This document shows, in pieces, positions 26,301 to 36,847 of a stretch of DNA of 43,396 bases. The translations under genes and the position numbers were made by a program. This DNA is from an uncultured Sphingomonadaceae bacterium (GTDB lineage Bacteria > Pseudomonadota > Alphaproteobacteria > Sphingomonadales > Sphingomonadaceae). Where the stretch lies: the NCBI GenBank assembly GCA_902806235.1, contig CADCVW010000090.1, forward strand, positions 1-43,396, in the 5' to 3' direction. Positions within the stretch are counted from its first letter, which is position 1, and every line of letters begins with the position of its first letter. The notes under the pieces are model-generated. The model worked only from the letters and a program-made list of their open reading frames with translations. It did not search any database and was not told where the DNA came from.

Positions 26301-26500
26301 TGCTTGCGCAGAATGCGGCTTTGTCCATCTGGCGTGTCCTATCCGCGCTGGTCATCGGCTTGTCACTCGGGGCGGCTTTCGTCCTGCTCGCCATCGTACT
26401 TTTCGGCTTCGCTGAAGCTTTGCTGCTTCCCGCCTTTCTCATCATCGGTGGCGTCTTCCTGTCGATGCTGAAGCGCCTCGGAGGACTCCGTGCTCGCTGA
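26300..26500 (+). CDS. 66-aa membrane protein between nuoE and nuoF
   Basis: [20 protein letters not shown] opens two long hydrophobic helices (about 10-36 and 38-56), followed by a basic C-terminus [11 protein letters not shown]. This fits a small inner-membrane hairpin with the basic tail in the cytoplasm. ATG 26300 lies in a TGATG overlap with the 45-aa gene, and the 3' end overlaps nuoF by 11 nt. The codon use is less GC-extreme than in neighbouring nuo genes (for example GCTTTCGTCCTGCTCGCC, then CTTTTCGGC). No known family; function unknown. Confidence 0.65.
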   Translation: MLAQNAALSIWRVLSALVIGLSLGAAFVLLAIVLFGFAEALLLPAFLIIGGVFLSMLKRLGGLRAR

Positions 26501-27794
26501 CAAGGACCGCATCTTCACCAATCTGTACGGCTTCCAGGACTGGCGGCTGTCGGGCGCGCGCGCGCGGGGCGACTGGGACAATACGCGGGCGCTGATGGCC
26601 GACGGGCCGGACGCGATCATCGACGTCGTGAAGGCGTCGGGCCTTCGCGGGCGCGGCGGTGCGGGCTTCCCGACCGGAATGAAATGGGGCTTCATGCCCA
26701 AGGAGCCGAAGGAGGGCCGCCCGAACTTCCTCGTCATCAACGCGGACGAAAGCGAGCCCGGCTCGTGCAAGGACCGCGAGATCATCCGGCACGACCCGCA
26801 CAAGCTGATTGAAGGCGCGCTCATCGCCGGCTTCGCGATGCGCGCGCGCGCCGCCTACATCTACATCCGCGGTGAGTACGTCCGCGAGAGCGAGACGCTG
26901 TTCGCCGCGGTGGCGGAAGCCTACGCCGCCGGGCTGCTCGGCAAGAACGCCGCGGGCAGCGGCTACCAGTTCGACCTGTTCGTCCACCGCGGCTCCGGCG
27001 CCTACATCTGCGGCGAAGAGACCGCGATGCTGGAAAGCCTGGAGGGCAAGCCCGGCAAGCCGCGGCTCAAGCCCCCCTTCCCGGCGGGGGCGGGGCTCTA
27101 CGGCTGCCCGACCACCGTCAACAACGTGGAGAGCATCGCCGTCGTCCCGACCATTCTGCGGCGCGGCGCGGCGTGGTTCGCCGCCATCGGCCGGCCGAAG
27201 AACGAGGGGACCAAGCTGTTCCAGATTTCCGGCCACGTGAACAAGCCCTGCGTGGTCGAGGAGGCGATGAGCATCCCGTTCCGCCAGCTGATTGACGAGC
27301 ACGCAGGCGGCATCCGCGGTGGCTGGGATAACTTGCTAGCGGTGATCCCCGGCGGCTCCTCCGTGCCCTTGGTCCCGGCCGAGCAGATCATCGACGCCCC
27401 GATGGACTTCGACACGCTGCGCGACCTCAAGTCGGGGCTCGGCACCGCGGCCATCATCGTCATGGACAAGTCGACGGACGTGGTCCGCGCCATCGCCCGC
27501 CTGTCCTACTTCTACAAGCACGAGAGCTGCGGCCAGTGCACGCCGTGCCGCGAGGGGACGGGCTGGATGTGGCGCGTGATGGAGCGGTTGCGCACCGGCG
27601 AGGCCGACCTTTCGGAAATCGACCTGCTTGAGGACGTGAGCAAGCAGATCGAAGGCCACACAATCTGCGCGCTCGGCGACGCGGCGGCTTGGCCGGTGCA
27701 GGGGCTGATCCGCCACTACCGGCCGGAGCTCGAGCGGCGCATCCTGGCGCGCAAGGCGGCGGAAGCGGAGCCGCTGCCGGTGGCGGCCGAGTGA
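26490..27794 (+). CDS. nuoF: NADH-quinone oxidoreductase subunit F
   Basis: 51-kDa-type subunit that binds NADH and FMN and carries 4Fe-4S cluster N3. The 434-aa product has the nucleotide-binding [18 protein letters not shown] (51-68), [33 protein letters not shown], and cluster ligands C347, C350 and C353 ([12 protein letters not shown]) with C393 ([11 protein letters not shown]). GTG 26490 overlaps the preceding small gene by 11 nt. The 249-aa gene starts in a TGATG overlap at its stop. Confidence 0.97.
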   Translation: MLADKDRIFTNLYGFQDWRLSGARARGDWDNTRALMADGPDAIIDVVKASGLRGRGGAGFPTGMKWGFMPKEPKEGRPNFLVINADESEPGSCKDREIIRHDPHKLIEGALIAGFAMRARAAYIYIRGEYVRESETLFAAVAEAYAAGLLGKNAAGSGYQFDLFVHRGSGAYICGEETAMLESLEGKPGKPRLKPPFPAGAGLYGCPTTVNNVESIAVVPTILRRGAAWFAAIGRPKNEGTKLFQISGHVNKPCVVEEAMSIPFRQLIDEHAGGIRGGWDNLLAVIPGGSSVPLVPAEQIIDAPMDFDTLRDLKSGLGTAAIIVMDKSTDVVRAIARLSYFYKHESCGQCTPCREGTGWMWRVMERLRTGEADLSEIDLLEDVSKQIEGHTICALGDAAAWPVQGLIRHYRPELERRILARKAAEAEPLPVAAE

Positions 27795-28543
27795 TGCGCT
27801 TCGCGAGCGCGATTCTGCTCGTCGTGGCTGGGCTGCTTGGTTCGACCGCGTTCGCGCAGGGAAGCCGCATTCCCGGCGACGAGTATGAGGATGCGGGGCT
27901 GTCGACGAACAAGCGACGGCTGGTAATGGCCGATTTCGCGCGGTGCGTGGTCGCCCGCCGGCCCGCGCTCGCGTCGGAAGCGATCCTGCTGAACGTCGAT
28001 AATTCCACCTTCATGCGCCGTTACGGTAAGCTCGCCGACGGCGACTGCCTTCTCAAGGCTTACCAGACATTCGGCGGGGTGCAGATGGCACTGCCGGGTG
28101 ACTTGATGCGCTACGCACTCGCGGACGCGCTGGTCGCGGCGGAACTGTCCGGCGCGGTTCCGACTGATTTCAGCGTAGCGGCCCCGCTCGAACATCGCCA
28201 AGTCGACGACGCGCCGCTCGACGCGAAGCTGAAGGGGCGCAAGCTGGCCGAGGCAGAGCAGGCCAGCGCCAAGGCCCAGGCCTGGACGATCTTCTCGCGC
28301 TTCGGCGAGTGCGTAGTCCGCACGCAGCAGGCGAAGGCGCGCGCGCTGCTCACCGCCAAGCCCGCCAGCCCGGAGGAAGGACAGGCGTTCGCCGCGATCA
28401 CGCCGGACCTCGGTTATTGCTTGGCGCAGGGCAGCCAATTCGCGATCAACCGCACCAACCTGCGCGGCACGCTCGCGCTCAACTATTTTCGCCTCGCTAA
28501 GGCGCCGCGGACGCAAGCTCCCGCGGCCGGAGTCACCCAGTAA
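27794..28543 (+). CDS. Exported four-cysteine duplicated-domain protein between nuoF and nuoG
   Basis: A 249-aa protein with a signal peptide (1-21, cut near AFA-QG). The mature part holds two related halves: ADFARCVVARRPALA...GDCL (about 43-118) and SRFGECVVRTQQAKA...GYCL (about 165-236). Each half has one cysteine pair (C51/C85 and C173/C209) spaced 34 or 36 residues apart, and a similar following helix. In the periplasm these could form one disulfide per repeat. ATG 27794 lies in a TGATG overlap with nuoF, and its TAA overlaps the nuoG ATG. I recognise no family. An upstream extension of the frame is a nuoF shadow. Confidence 0.7.
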   Translation: MRFASAILLVVAGLLGSTAFAQGSRIPGDEYEDAGLSTNKRRLVMADFARCVVARRPALASEAILLNVDNSTFMRRYGKLADGDCLLKAYQTFGGVQMALPGDLMRYALADALVAAELSGAVPTDFSVAAPLEHRQVDDAPLDAKLKGRKLAEAEQASAKAQAWTIFSRFGECVVRTQQAKARALLTAKPASPEEGQAFAAITPDLGYCLAQGSQFAINRTNLRGTLALNYFRLAKAPRTQAPAAGVTQ

Positions 28544-30558
28544 TGCCCAAGCTCACCGTCGACGGGATCGAGGTCGAGGTCCCCAACGGCTCCACCGTGC
28601 TCCAGGCCTGCGAGGCCGCAGGCAAGGAGATCCCCCGCTTCTGCTACCACGAGCGGCTCGCCATTGCGGGCAACTGCCGCATGTGCCTGGTCGAGGCCAA
28701 GCCCGGACCGCCCAAGCCGCAGGCGAGCTGCGCGCTGCCCGCCGCCGACGGGCAGGAGATCCGCACGGACACGCTGACCGTGAAGAAGGCGCGCGAGGGG
28801 GTGATGGAGTTCCTGCTCATCAACCACCCGCTCGATTGCCCGATCTGCGACCAGGGCGGGCAGTGCGACCTGCAGGACCTCGCCGTCGGCTACGGCCGGG
28901 GCATGTCGCGGTTCGAGGAGAACAAGCGCGCGGTGAACGAGAAGTACATGGGGCCGCTGATCGCGACCGCCATGACGCGCTGCATCCAGTGCACGCGTTG
29001 CGTCCGCTTCGCCGAGGAGGTGGCGGGCGTCGAGGAGCTCGGCACCGTGTTCCGCGGCGAGAACATGCAGATAACTGCCTATCTCGACGCGGCGCTGACC
29101 AGTGAACTGTCGGGCAACGTCGCCGACCTGTGCCCGGTCGGCGCGCTGAATCACAAGCCCTACCATTTCGAGTCACGGCCGTGGGAGCTGCGCCGCGCGC
29201 CGGCGATCGACGTGTTCGATGCGGTGGGCACCAACATCCACCTGTCAAGCCGCGCGCGGCAGATCGTGCGAGCGATCCCGCGCATCAACGACGACGTCAA
29301 CGAGGAATGGGCGGCCGACAAGACGCGCTACGCGATCGACGGGCTATACCGGAACCGGCTCGACCGGCCGTGGGTGCGGCGCGAGGGTAAGCTCCAGCCG
29401 GTCGATTGGGCGGAGGCGCTGGCGGTCGTTGCCGAGCGGATGCGCGCAGCCAACGCCTCCGTCGCGGCGGTGGCGGGCGCGCTGCTCGACGCGGAAACAA
29501 TGGCGGCGGCCAAGTCGCTGCTCCGTTCCGTCGGGTCCGACCTCTACGAGCACCGGCAGGCCGGCCACGCGACGCCCACCGACGGCCTTGCCGCGCTGCG
29601 CTTCAACAGCGGCATCGCCGGGATCGAGGAAGCGGACGCGATCCTGCTCGTCGGCACCAACCCGCGCTGGGAGGCGCCGCTCGTCAACACGCGGCTCAGA
29701 AAGGCGGTGAAGACCGGCTCAACCGTGTTCGCGATCGGCGAGCGGGTGGACCTGACTTACCCGGTGACGTGGCTGGGCGAGGACCTGTCGCTGCTCGGCC
29801 GCCTGCCGGCCGAAGTCGCCGAGCGGTTCCGTGGCGCGAGCAAGCCGGCGGTGATCCTGGGCGAGGGCGCGACGCTGGTCGAGGGTACGCTCGGCGACGC
29901 GCTCGACTTCGCGAACACGTTCAATCTGGTCCGCGAAGGCTGGAACGGCTTCAACGTGCTGAGCACGACCGCCTCGGCGCAGGGCGCGCTGATGCTCGGC
30001 TTCGCCGTGCCCGGCGGCCTCGCCGAGCTCGCGGCGCGGCGGCCCGAGGTGCTGTTCCTGCTCGGCGCGGACGAGCTCGAGCTTCAGCCCTTCGCCGGCG
30101 CGTTCACTGTCTACGTGGGCCACCACGGCGACCGCGGCGCGCGCGTCGCCGACGTGATCCTGCCGTCCGCCTCCTACGCGGAGAAGCCCGGCACGTACGT
30201 CAACCTCGAGGGCCGCGTGCAGATTAGCGAGCGCGCGGTGTTCCCGCCGGGCGACGCGCGCGAGGACTGGAGCATCTTCCGCGCGCTGTCCGACCTGCTC
30301 GGGACGCCCTTGCCGTTCGACACGCACGACCAGCTGCGCGCGCGCATGTACGCCGAGGTCCCGGCGCTCGCCCGGATCAACGCCGTCGCGCCCGCGCCGT
30401 GGAGCGTCCCCGTCGCCCCCACCGGCGCGAGCGGGCGCGCGACCTTGCCCGTCCAAGACTTCTACCTCACCGATCCGATCAGTCGCGCGAGCCCGACCAT
30501 GCGCCGCTGCTCGGCCGAGATTCTCCATGGGCAGACCATGGCGGAGGCCGCCGAATGA
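28543..30558 (+). CDS. nuoG: NADH-quinone oxidoreductase subunit G
   Basis: 75-kDa-type subunit carrying several iron-sulfur clusters. The 671-aa product has the 2Fe-2S N1b ligands C34, C45, C48 and C63; the N5 set H95, C99, C102 and C108; and the N4 set C147, C150, C153 and C197. A molybdopterin-oxidoreductase-like domain follows (about 220-600) without cofactor motifs. The extra CxxCxxxC site that holds cluster N7 in E. coli NuoG is absent, as in mitochondrial-type enzymes. The start overlaps the previous stop (TAATG) and the end overlaps nuoH (ATGA). Confidence 0.97.
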   Translation: MPKLTVDGIEVEVPNGSTVLQACEAAGKEIPRFCYHERLAIAGNCRMCLVEAKPGPPKPQASCALPAADGQEIRTDTLTVKKAREGVMEFLLINHPLDCPICDQGGQCDLQDLAVGYGRGMSRFEENKRAVNEKYMGPLIATAMTRCIQCTRCVRFAEEVAGVEELGTVFRGENMQITAYLDAALTSELSGNVADLCPVGALNHKPYHFESRPWELRRAPAIDVFDAVGTNIHLSSRARQIVRAIPRINDDVNEEWAADKTRYAIDGLYRNRLDRPWVRREGKLQPVDWAEALAVVAERMRAANASVAAVAGALLDAETMAAAKSLLRSVGSDLYEHRQAGHATPTDGLAALRFNSGIAGIEEADAILLVGTNPRWEAPLVNTRLRKAVKTGSTVFAIGERVDLTYPVTWLGEDLSLLGRLPAEVAERFRGASKPAVILGEGATLVEGTLGDALDFANTFNLVREGWNGFNVLSTTASAQGALMLGFAVPGGLAELAARRPEVLFLLGADELELQPFAGAFTVYVGHHGDRGARVADVILPSASYAEKPGTYVNLEGRVQISERAVFPPGDAREDWSIFRALSDLLGTPLPFDTHDQLRARMYAEVPALARINAVAPAPWSVPVAPTGASGRATLPVQDFYLTDPISRASPTMRRCSAEILHGQTMAEAAE

Positions 30559-31604
30559 CCGAATGGTTCCAAGGGACGCTAGGCTACGGCTTCGGCTGGT
30601 TCGTCGCCACGCTGATCCTGATATTGATGATCGCCTTGCCGCTGATGCTGTCGGTGGCAATGATCATCTACGCCGATCGCAAGATCTGGGCGGCGATGGC
30701 GCTGCGCCGCGGGCCGAATGTGGTGGGGCCGTTCGGCCTCCTCCAGAGCTTCGCCGACGGGCTCAAGGTTTACCTGAAAGAGACGATCATCCCGTCGTCG
30801 GCGAACCGCGGGCTGTTCATTCTGGCGCCAATCCTGACTTTCACCGTCGCCCTGATCGGCTGGGCGGTGATCCCCTTCGGGCCGAAGATGGTGCTCGCTG
30901 ACATCAACGTCGGGCTGCTGTACCTCCTCGCCGTGTCGTCGCTCTCCGTGTACGGTGTGATCATTGCCGGCTGGGCGTCTAACTCCAAATACCCCTTCTA
31001 CTCCGCGCTCCGCGCCGCGGCGCAGATGGTGAGCTACGAGGTGTCCGTCGGCTTCGTGCTGATCAGCGTGATCCTGTGGGCGGGCACCTTCAACCTGTCG
31101 GGCATCATCGAAGCGCAGCGCGGGCACATCTTCGGCTTCATCAACGGTTTCGGGCTTAACCCGCTGCTCTTCCCCATGGCGGTGATCTTCCTGATCTCCT
31201 CCATGGCCGAGACCGCGCGCGCGCCGTTCGACCTAACGGAGGCCGAATCGGAGCTCGTCGCGGGCTTCCAGACCGAATATTCGTCGATGAGCTTCGCGCT
31301 GTTCTGGCTCGGCGAGTACGGCAACGTGCTGCTGATGTGCGCGCTCAACGCGACCTTGTTCTGGGGCGGCTGGCTGCCGCCGCTCGACTGGGGGCCGCTC
31401 TACGCGGTGCCGGGCATCGTCTGGCTGTTCGCCAAGATCTTCGGCTTTTTCTTCATCTTCAGCTGGGTCAAGGCGACGGTGCCGCGCTACCGCTACGACC
31501 AGCTGATGCGGTTGGGCTGGAAGATCTTCCTCCCCATATCCTTGTTCTGGGTGTTCCTGGTTTCCGGCTACCTGATGGTCACCCGCTATGGAGCCTTCTC
31601 GTGA
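30555..31604 (+). CDS. nuoH: NADH-quinone oxidoreductase subunit H
   Basis: Membrane subunit that joins the peripheral and membrane arms and lines the quinone channel. The 349-aa product has about eight transmembrane helices. Conserved motifs are [61 protein letters not shown] and [13 protein letters not shown]. The frame is open upstream to 30399, but that part overlaps nuoG in another frame. ATG 30555 in the ATGA overlap with nuoG is the correct start. Confidence 0.96.
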   Translation: MTEWFQGTLGYGFGWFVATLILILMIALPLMLSVAMIIYADRKIWAAMALRRGPNVVGPFGLLQSFADGLKVYLKETIIPSSANRGLFILAPILTFTVALIGWAVIPFGPKMVLADINVGLLYLLAVSSLSVYGVIIAGWASNSKYPFYSALRAAAQMVSYEVSVGFVLISVILWAGTFNLSGIIEAQRGHIFGFINGFGLNPLLFPMAVIFLISSMAETARAPFDLTEAESELVAGFQTEYSSMSFALFWLGEYGNVLLMCALNATLFWGGWLPPLDWGPLYAVPGIVWLFAKIFGFFFIFSWVKATVPRYRYDQLMRLGWKIFLPISLFWVFLVSGYLMVTRYGAFS

Positions 31605-32086
31605 GCATCGCGTCCACCATAAAGGCGTTCACCCTGTGGGACTTCGTCAAGGCCCACGCGCTGACGCTGAAGTACTTCTTCAAGCCGAAGGCGACGATCA
31701 ACTACCCGTTCGAGAAGCAGGCGCTGTCGCCCCGCTTCCGCGGCGAGCATGCGCTGCGCCGCTACCCGAACGGCGAGGAGCGGTGCATCGCCTGCAAGCT
31801 TTGCGAGGCGGTGTGTCCGGCGATGTGTATCGTCATCGAGGCCGAGCCGCGCGAGGACGGGTCGCGCCGCACCACGCGCTACGACATCGACATGACCAAG
31901 TGCATCTTCTGCGGCTATTGCCAGGAAGCCTGCCCGGTGGACGCGATCGTGATGGGGCCGAACTACGAATATTCGGTCGAGACGCGCGAGGAGCTGTTCT
32001 ACGACAAGCAGAAGCTGCTCGACAACGGCGATCGCTGGGAGACGGTGCTACAGGCGAACATCGCGGCGGATGCGCAGTACCGCTAG
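31601..32086 (+). CDS. nuoI: NADH-quinone oxidoreductase subunit I
   Basis: Ferredoxin-like subunit with clusters N6a and N6b. The 161-aa product has two CxxCxxCxxxCP sets: C62, C65, C68, C72 and C101, C104, C107, C111. Between them lies the conserved [11 protein letters not shown] segment. GTG 31601 overlaps the nuoH stop (GTGA). The frame open upstream to 31337 is a nuoH shadow. A 235-nt gap with a dispersed repeat follows, the only large break in the nuo operon. Confidence 0.96.
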   Translation: MSIASTIKAFTLWDFVKAHALTLKYFFKPKATINYPFEKQALSPRFRGEHALRRYPNGEERCIACKLCEAVCPAMCIVIEAEPREDGSRRTTRYDIDMTKCIFCGYCQEACPVDAIVMGPNYEYSVETREELFYDKQKLLDNGDRWETVLQANIAADAQYR

Positions 32087-32114
32087 GGGCGGTCCGGCTA
32101 GGATCGCCCTTGCT

Positions 32115-32204
32115 CCACTAAATCCGTCATCCCCGCGAAAACGAGGGTCCACAAATTGCCACTTTAGTGGGTGCGTACTCACGCCTGTTGAGGGTTATGG
32201 ACCC
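32115..32204. repeat. Dispersed palindromic element between nuoI and nuoJ
   Basis: Nested inverted repeats lie in the 32087-32321 gap: CCACTAAA (32115-32122) with TTTAGTGG (32163-32170), and GGGTCCA (32145-32151) with TGGACCC (32198-32204). The stretch GTCATCCCCGCGAAAACGAG at 32126 resembles a palindromic repeat family found throughout proteobacterial genomes. After it, CCGCCA (32271-32276) and TGGCGG (32286-32291) form another hairpin. No ORF is visible in the gap. Confidence 0.65.
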
Positions 32205-32321
32205 CAGCCTGCGCGACAGTTGCGGGTCTAAATAGGGACAGAGCGTAAATCGGCTTGATCGCTTCCCCACCCGCCAACTCGGGGCTGGCGGCCCTCCTAA
32301 AATCCGCTATCGGGCGCTTCT

Positions 32322-32936
32322 GTGATCCAAGCCTTCGCCTTTTACCTGTTCGCGAGCATCCTCGTGGCCGCCGCCACGCTCACCGTGTTTGCGCGCAACC
32401 CGGTGCACAGCGTGCTGTGGCTGATTTTGAGCTTTTTCAACGCCGCGGGGCTGTTCGTCATCCTCGGCGCCGAGTTCATCGCGATGCTGCTGGTGATCGT
32501 CTACGTCGGCGCGGTCGCGGTGCTGTTCCTGTTCGTGGTGATGATGCTTGACGTTGATTTCGCGCGGATGCGCGCCGGCTTCGCGCGCTATCTGCCGTTC
32601 GGGGCGCTACTCGGCGTGGTGCTGGTCGCGGAGCTGGTGCTGGCGATGGGCGCGTGGAGCGCGGGGGCCATAGCCTTGGACGCGCGCGCCGCGCCGACGC
32701 CGGCGGCCGTGCCCAACATTCAAGCCTTGGGCACAGTGCTATACACCCGCTACCTGTTCATCTTCGAGGCCGCCGGCTTCGTGCTGCTCGTGGCGATGAT
32801 CGGCGCCATCGTGCTCACTAACCGCCAGCGCCGTGACCTGAAGAAGCAGGACACCGCCCGGCAGATCGCCCGGCGGCCCGAGGACGCGGTGCGCAACGTC
32901 GTGAACCAGCCGGTGGGCGAGGGGGTCACCTTGTGA
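32322..32936 (+). CDS. nuoJ: NADH-quinone oxidoreductase subunit J
   Basis: Membrane subunit of complex I (ND6 type). The 204-aa product has five transmembrane helices. The third carries the conserved [25 protein letters not shown], the pi-bulge helix implicated in coupling. GTYLF-like sequences ([32 protein letters not shown]) follow. GTG 32322 is the first start after the repeat-containing gap. Its own stop overlaps nuoK (GTGA). Confidence 0.95.
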   Translation: MIQAFAFYLFASILVAAATLTVFARNPVHSVLWLILSFFNAAGLFVILGAEFIAMLLVIVYVGAVAVLFLFVVMMLDVDFARMRAGFARYLPFGALLGVVLVAELVLAMGAWSAGAIALDARAAPTPAAVPNIQALGTVLYTRYLFIFEAAGFVLLVAMIGAIVLTNRQRRDLKKQDTARQIARRPEDAVRNVVNQPVGEGVTL

Positions 32937-33238
32937 TCGGGCTCGGCCACTACCTCGTCGTCAGCGCCATCTTGTTCACGCTGGGCGTGTTCGGCATCTT
33001 TATCAACCGCAAGAACATCATCGTCATCCTGATGGCGATCGAGCTGATCCTGCTGTCGGTCAACATCAACCTCGTCGCCTTCTCTGCCTACCTCGGCGAT
33101 CTCGTCGGCCAGGTATTCGCGATGTTCGTGCTCACGGTGGCGGCGGGCGAGGCGGCGATCGGCTTGGCCATCCTCGTCATCTTCTTCCGCTCGCGCGGCA
33201 CGATCTCGGTCGACGACGTCAACAAGATGAGCGGCTGA
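32933..33238 (+). CDS. nuoK: NADH-quinone oxidoreductase subunit K
   Basis: Small antiporter-module subunit (ND4L type). The 101-aa product has three helices, with glutamates inside the membrane at [15 protein letters not shown] and [17 protein letters not shown], both conserved for proton transfer. Its length is normal. GTG 32933 overlaps the nuoJ stop. nuoL starts 10 nt downstream. Confidence 0.96.
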   Translation: MIGLGHYLVVSAILFTLGVFGIFINRKNIIVILMAIELILLSVNINLVAFSAYLGDLVGQVFAMFVLTVAAGEAAIGLAILVIFFRSRGTISVDDVNKMSG

Positions 33239-33248
33239 CCTCCGACCC

Positions 33249-35321
33249 ATGATCAAGCTCATCGTCTTCCTGCCGCTGCTCGCCGCGCTCGTCGCGGGCC
33301 TGGGCAACCGCGCGCTCGGCAACGCCACGGCGAAGCTCGTCACCACGGGCGCGCTGTTCGTCGCGGCCGCGCTTTCCTGGGTGGTGTTCCTCGACTTCAT
33401 GTCCGGCGATGCGCGCTCTTATCTCGAGCCGGTGCTGACCTGGATCCGCTCCGGCGACCTCCAAGTCGACTGGGCGCTCCGCGTCGACGCGCTCACCGCG
33501 GTGATGCTTGTAGTGATCACCACCGTGTCCGCGCTCGTTCACCTGTACTCTTGGGGGTACATGGCGGAGGACGACAGCCAACCGCGCTTCTTCGCCTATC
33601 TGTCGCTTTTCACCTTCGCCATGCTGATGCTGGTGACGGCCGACAACCTGATCCAGATGTTCTTCGGCTGGGAAGGCGTCGGCCTAGCGTCCTACCTCCT
33701 GATCGGCTTCTGGTACCATAAGCCCTCGGCGAAGGCCGCCGCGATCAAGGCGTTCGTCGTCAACCGCGTCGGCGACTTCGGCTTCTCGCTCGGCATCTTC
33801 GGCACGTTCCTCGTCTTCGGCACCGTTTCCATCCCGGCGATTCTCGCGGCGGCGCCCGGCATGGCGGGCTCGACCATCGGCTTCCTCGGCGGGGAGGTGG
33901 AGGTGATGACGCTGCTCTGCCTGCTCTTGTTCGTCGGCGCGATGGGCAAGTCGGCGCAGCTCGGACTGCACACGTGGCTTCCGGACGCGATGGAAGGCCC
34001 CACACCCGTCTCCGCGCTGATCCACGCGGCGACCATGGTGACGGCGGGCGTGTTCATGGTGTGCCGGCTGTCGCCGATGTTCGAGGCCAGCGGCACGGCA
34101 TTGGCCGTCGTCACCCTCGTTGGCGCGGCGACCGCGCTCTTCGCGGCGACTGTCGGCACCGTGCAGACCGACATCAAGCGGGTGATCGCCTATTCGACGT
34201 GCAGCCAGCTCGGCTACATGTTCTTCGCCGCCGGCGTCGGCGCCTACGGCGCGGCGATGTTCCACCTGTTCACCCACGCCTTCTTCAAGGCGCTGCTGTT
34301 CCTCGGCGCGGGATCGGTAATTCACGCGATGCACCACGAGCAGGACATGCGCTTCTACGGCGGGCTGCGGCGCAGCATCCCCGTAACCTTCTGGGCAATG
34401 CTGCTCGGCACGCTGGCGATCACCGGCGTCGGCGTCACCGGAGTGTTCGGCTTCGCGGGCTTTTACTCGAAGGACGCGATCATCGAGGCGGCCTACGCCA
34501 GCGGCACGACGCCCGGCGGCCTCGCCTTCGCCGTGGGCGTGTTCGCGGCGTTCCTCACCGCCTTCTACTCGTGGCGGCTGATCTTCCTGACCTTCTTCGG
34601 CCAACCGCGCTGGGCGGGGTCCGACCACATCCGGCACGCCGTTCACCACGATTACGAGAGCGCGGCCGCCGAGGGCACAACCGATAGCGACGAGGCCCAC
34701 GTCGATCACGGCACGGTGGCGGCCACCGCCGGCCCCGGCGGAGCCGTCGAGGGCACCGCCGGCTACCACCCGCACGAGAGCCCGTGGACGATGCTCGCAC
34801 CGCTGGCGCTGCTCAGCGTCGGCGCGGTGTTCGCGGGCGTCGCCTTCCACGGCATCTTCATCGAACCGGAGGCAGGCGAGGCCTTCTGGCGCGGCTCGCT
34901 CGCCTGGGACGCGCATTTCTACGAGGAGCTGCACCATGTCCCGCTGTGGGTAAAGCTGTCGCCCGCGGTCGCCATGCTACTCGGCCTGTTCTTCGCGTAC
35001 CGCGCATACCTGAAGAACCCGGGCCTACCCGCGCGCTTCACCGCGTCGGTCGATACGCTGTACCAGTTCCTGCTCCACAAGTGGTATTTCGACGAGCTCT
35101 ACCATCACCTGTTCACCCGCCCCGCCTTCGCGCTCGGCCGGCTGTTCTGGCGCGCGGGCGACGAGAAGACGATCGACCGCTTCGGCCCTAACGGCGCGGC
35201 GGCGGTGGTCGGCGTCGGCAACCGGCTCGCGGGCGCGCTCCAGTCGGGCTACCTGTACACTTATGCGCTGGTGATGCTGCTCGGCCTGGCGGCGGCGGCG
35301 ACCTGGGCGATGACGCGGTGA
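33249..35321 (+). CDS. nuoL: NADH-quinone oxidoreductase subunit L
   Basis: Distal antiporter-like proton pump of the membrane arm (ND5 type), with the long lateral helix at its C-terminus. The 690-aa product shows [63 protein letters not shown] and [17 protein letters not shown] hydrophilic loop rich in His, Asp and Glu (about residues 465-512) sits between two late helices. ATG 33249 is 10 nt after nuoK. The stop overlaps nuoM (GTGA). Confidence 0.97.
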   Translation: MIKLIVFLPLLAALVAGLGNRALGNATAKLVTTGALFVAAALSWVVFLDFMSGDARSYLEPVLTWIRSGDLQVDWALRVDALTAVMLVVITTVSALVHLYSWGYMAEDDSQPRFFAYLSLFTFAMLMLVTADNLIQMFFGWEGVGLASYLLIGFWYHKPSAKAAAIKAFVVNRVGDFGFSLGIFGTFLVFGTVSIPAILAAAPGMAGSTIGFLGGEVEVMTLLCLLLFVGAMGKSAQLGLHTWLPDAMEGPTPVSALIHAATMVTAGVFMVCRLSPMFEASGTALAVVTLVGAATALFAATVGTVQTDIKRVIAYSTCSQLGYMFFAAGVGAYGAAMFHLFTHAFFKALLFLGAGSVIHAMHHEQDMRFYGGLRRSIPVTFWAMLLGTLAITGVGVTGVFGFAGFYSKDAIIEAAYASGTTPGGLAFAVGVFAAFLTAFYSWRLIFLTFFGQPRWAGSDHIRHAVHHDYESAAAEGTTDSDEAHVDHGTVAATAGPGGAVEGTAGYHPHESPWTMLAPLALLSVGAVFAGVAFHGIFIEPEAGEAFWRGSLAWDAHFYEELHHVPLWVKLSPAVAMLLGLFFAYRAYLKNPGLPARFTASVDTLYQFLLHKWYFDELYHHLFTRPAFALGRLFWRAGDEKTIDRFGPNGAAAVVGVGNRLAGALQSGYLYTYALVMLLGLAAAATWAMTR

Positions 35322-36847
35322 TCGACTACCCCATCCTTTCGCTTATGCTCGCCGTGCCGCTGATCGGCGCGGTCGCGGCCCTGTTCCTCGACGCGCGGGG
35401 CGCGCGCTGGATGGCGCTCGCCGCGACGCTGCTCGAGCTCGGCCTCGCCGCGCTGTTGTGGGCGAGCTTCGACCAGGGTGCGGCCGCCCCGCAGTGGCAA
35501 TTCACCGAAGCGCGCGACCTCGGCATCTTCTCCTACGCGCTGGGTATCGACGGCATCGCCCTAATGCTGATCGTGCTGTCCTGCTTCCTGATGCCCTTGT
35601 GCATTCTCGCCAGCTGGGCCTCGATCGAGCATCGCATCCCTGAGTATATGGCCGCGTTCCTGTTCATGGAGACGCTGATGCTCGGCGTCTTTATGGCGCA
35701 GGACATCCTGCTCTTCTACGTCTTCTTCGAAGCCGGGCTGATCCCGATGTATCTGATCATCGGCATCTGGGGCGGCGCGAACCGTATCTACGCGTCGTAC
35801 AAGTTCTTCCTCTATACCTTGCTCGGCTCCGTCCTGATGCTGATCGCGATGCTGTGGACGATCGGGCAGGCGGGCACGACCTCTATCCCCGCGCTTATGG
35901 CGTTCGACTTCGCGCCGGAGGCGCAGACTTGGCTGTGGCTCGCCTTCTTCGCCTCCTTCGCGGTGAAGATGCCGATGTGGCCCGTCCACACCTGGCTCCC
36001 AGACGCGCACGTCCAGGCGCCGACCGCCGGTTCCGTCATCCTCGCCGGCGTGCTGCTCAAGCTCGGCGGCTACGGCTTCGTCCGCTTTAGCCTGCCGATG
36101 TTCCCGGATGCTAGCGCCCTGCTGACCCCGCTGGTCTTCGCGCTTTCGGCCATCGCCGTCGTCTACACCTCGCTCGTCGCGCTGGTGCAGCAGGACATGA
36201 AGAAGCTGATCGCTTATTCGTCGGTCGCGCACATGGGTTTCGTCACCGCCGGGCTGTTCGCCTTCAACCGGCAGGGTATCGAGGGCGCGCTGGTGGTGAT
36301 GCTCTCCCACGGGCTCTACTCGGGCGCGCTGTTCCTGTGCGTGGGCGTGATCTACGACCGGATGCACACGCGCGAGATCGGCCGCTACGGCGGGCTCGCC
36401 AACAACATGCCGCGCTACGCGCTCTTCTTCCTGCTGTTCACCATGGCCTCCGTCGCGCTGCCCGGCACGAGCGGCTTCGTCGGCGAGTTCTTAGCACTGA
36501 TGGGCGTATACCAGACCTCGACCTGGACCGCCGCCGTACTCACGCTCGGCATCATCCTGGGCGCGGCTTACATGCTCTACCTCTACGCCCGCGTCGCCTA
36601 CGGCGCGTCCGACAAGCCGGACGCTGCCGCCATGCGCGATCTGAACGGGCGCGAGATCGCCATCCTCGCGCCCTTGGCCGCCGCCGTGCTGTGGATGGGC
36701 ATCTACCCCGAACCCTTCATCGCGCCGATGCGTGCCGACGTCGGCCGGCTGCTCGCGCGGCTCGAGCCCGACCGGCCGCGCTTCGACGCGCAGCTCGCGC
36801 GCGCCATCGCGCCCGGCACGCCCACTCCGGCCGAGGCCAGCCACTGA
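35318..36847 (+). CDS. nuoM: NADH-quinone oxidoreductase subunit M
   Basis: Second antiporter-like pump of complex I (ND4 type), 509 aa with about 14 helices. Conserved features: [21 protein letters not shown] with the proton-pathway glutamate, [34 protein letters not shown] and [21 protein letters not shown] 35318 overlaps the nuoL stop. The end overlaps nuoN in a TGATG. The C-terminal ~25 residues are a variable soluble tail. Confidence 0.97.
   Translation: MIDYPILSLMLAVPLIGAVAALFLDARGARWMALAATLLELGLAALLWASFDQGAAAPQWQFTEARDLGIFSYALGIDGIALMLIVLSCFLMPLCILASWASIEHRIPEYMAAFLFMETLMLGVFMAQDILLFYVFFEAGLIPMYLIIGIWGGANRIYASYKFFLYTLLGSVLMLIAMLWTIGQAGTTSIPALMAFDFAPEAQTWLWLAFFASFAVKMPMWPVHTWLPDAHVQAPTAGSVILAGVLLKLGGYGFVRFSLPMFPDASALLTPLVFALSAIAVVYTSLVALVQQDMKKLIAYSSVAHMGFVTAGLFAFNRQGIEGALVVMLSHGLYSGALFLCVGVIYDRMHTREIGRYGGLANNMPRYALFFLLFTMASVALPGTSGFVGEFLALMGVYQTSTWTAAVLTLGIILGAAYMLYLYARVAYGASDKPDAAAMRDLNGREIAILAPLAAAVLWMGIYPEPFIAPMRADVGRLLARLEPDRPRFDAQLARAIAPGTPTPAEASH

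Noticed and set aside
30399-30554. N-terminal extension of nuoH
   Set aside because: Overlaps nuoG in another frame; the ATGA overlap at 30555 gives the normal NuoH N-terminus.
32225-32255. TAAATAGGGACAGAGCGT-like stretch resembling the flank of REP-associated transposase genes
   Set aside because: No transposase frame or remnant is nearby and the match is short, so it was not called as a mobile element.
36337-36846. 170-codon N-terminal extension of nuoN
   Set aside because: An Arg-rich shadow of nuoM; NuoN similarity begins exactly at ATG 36847.
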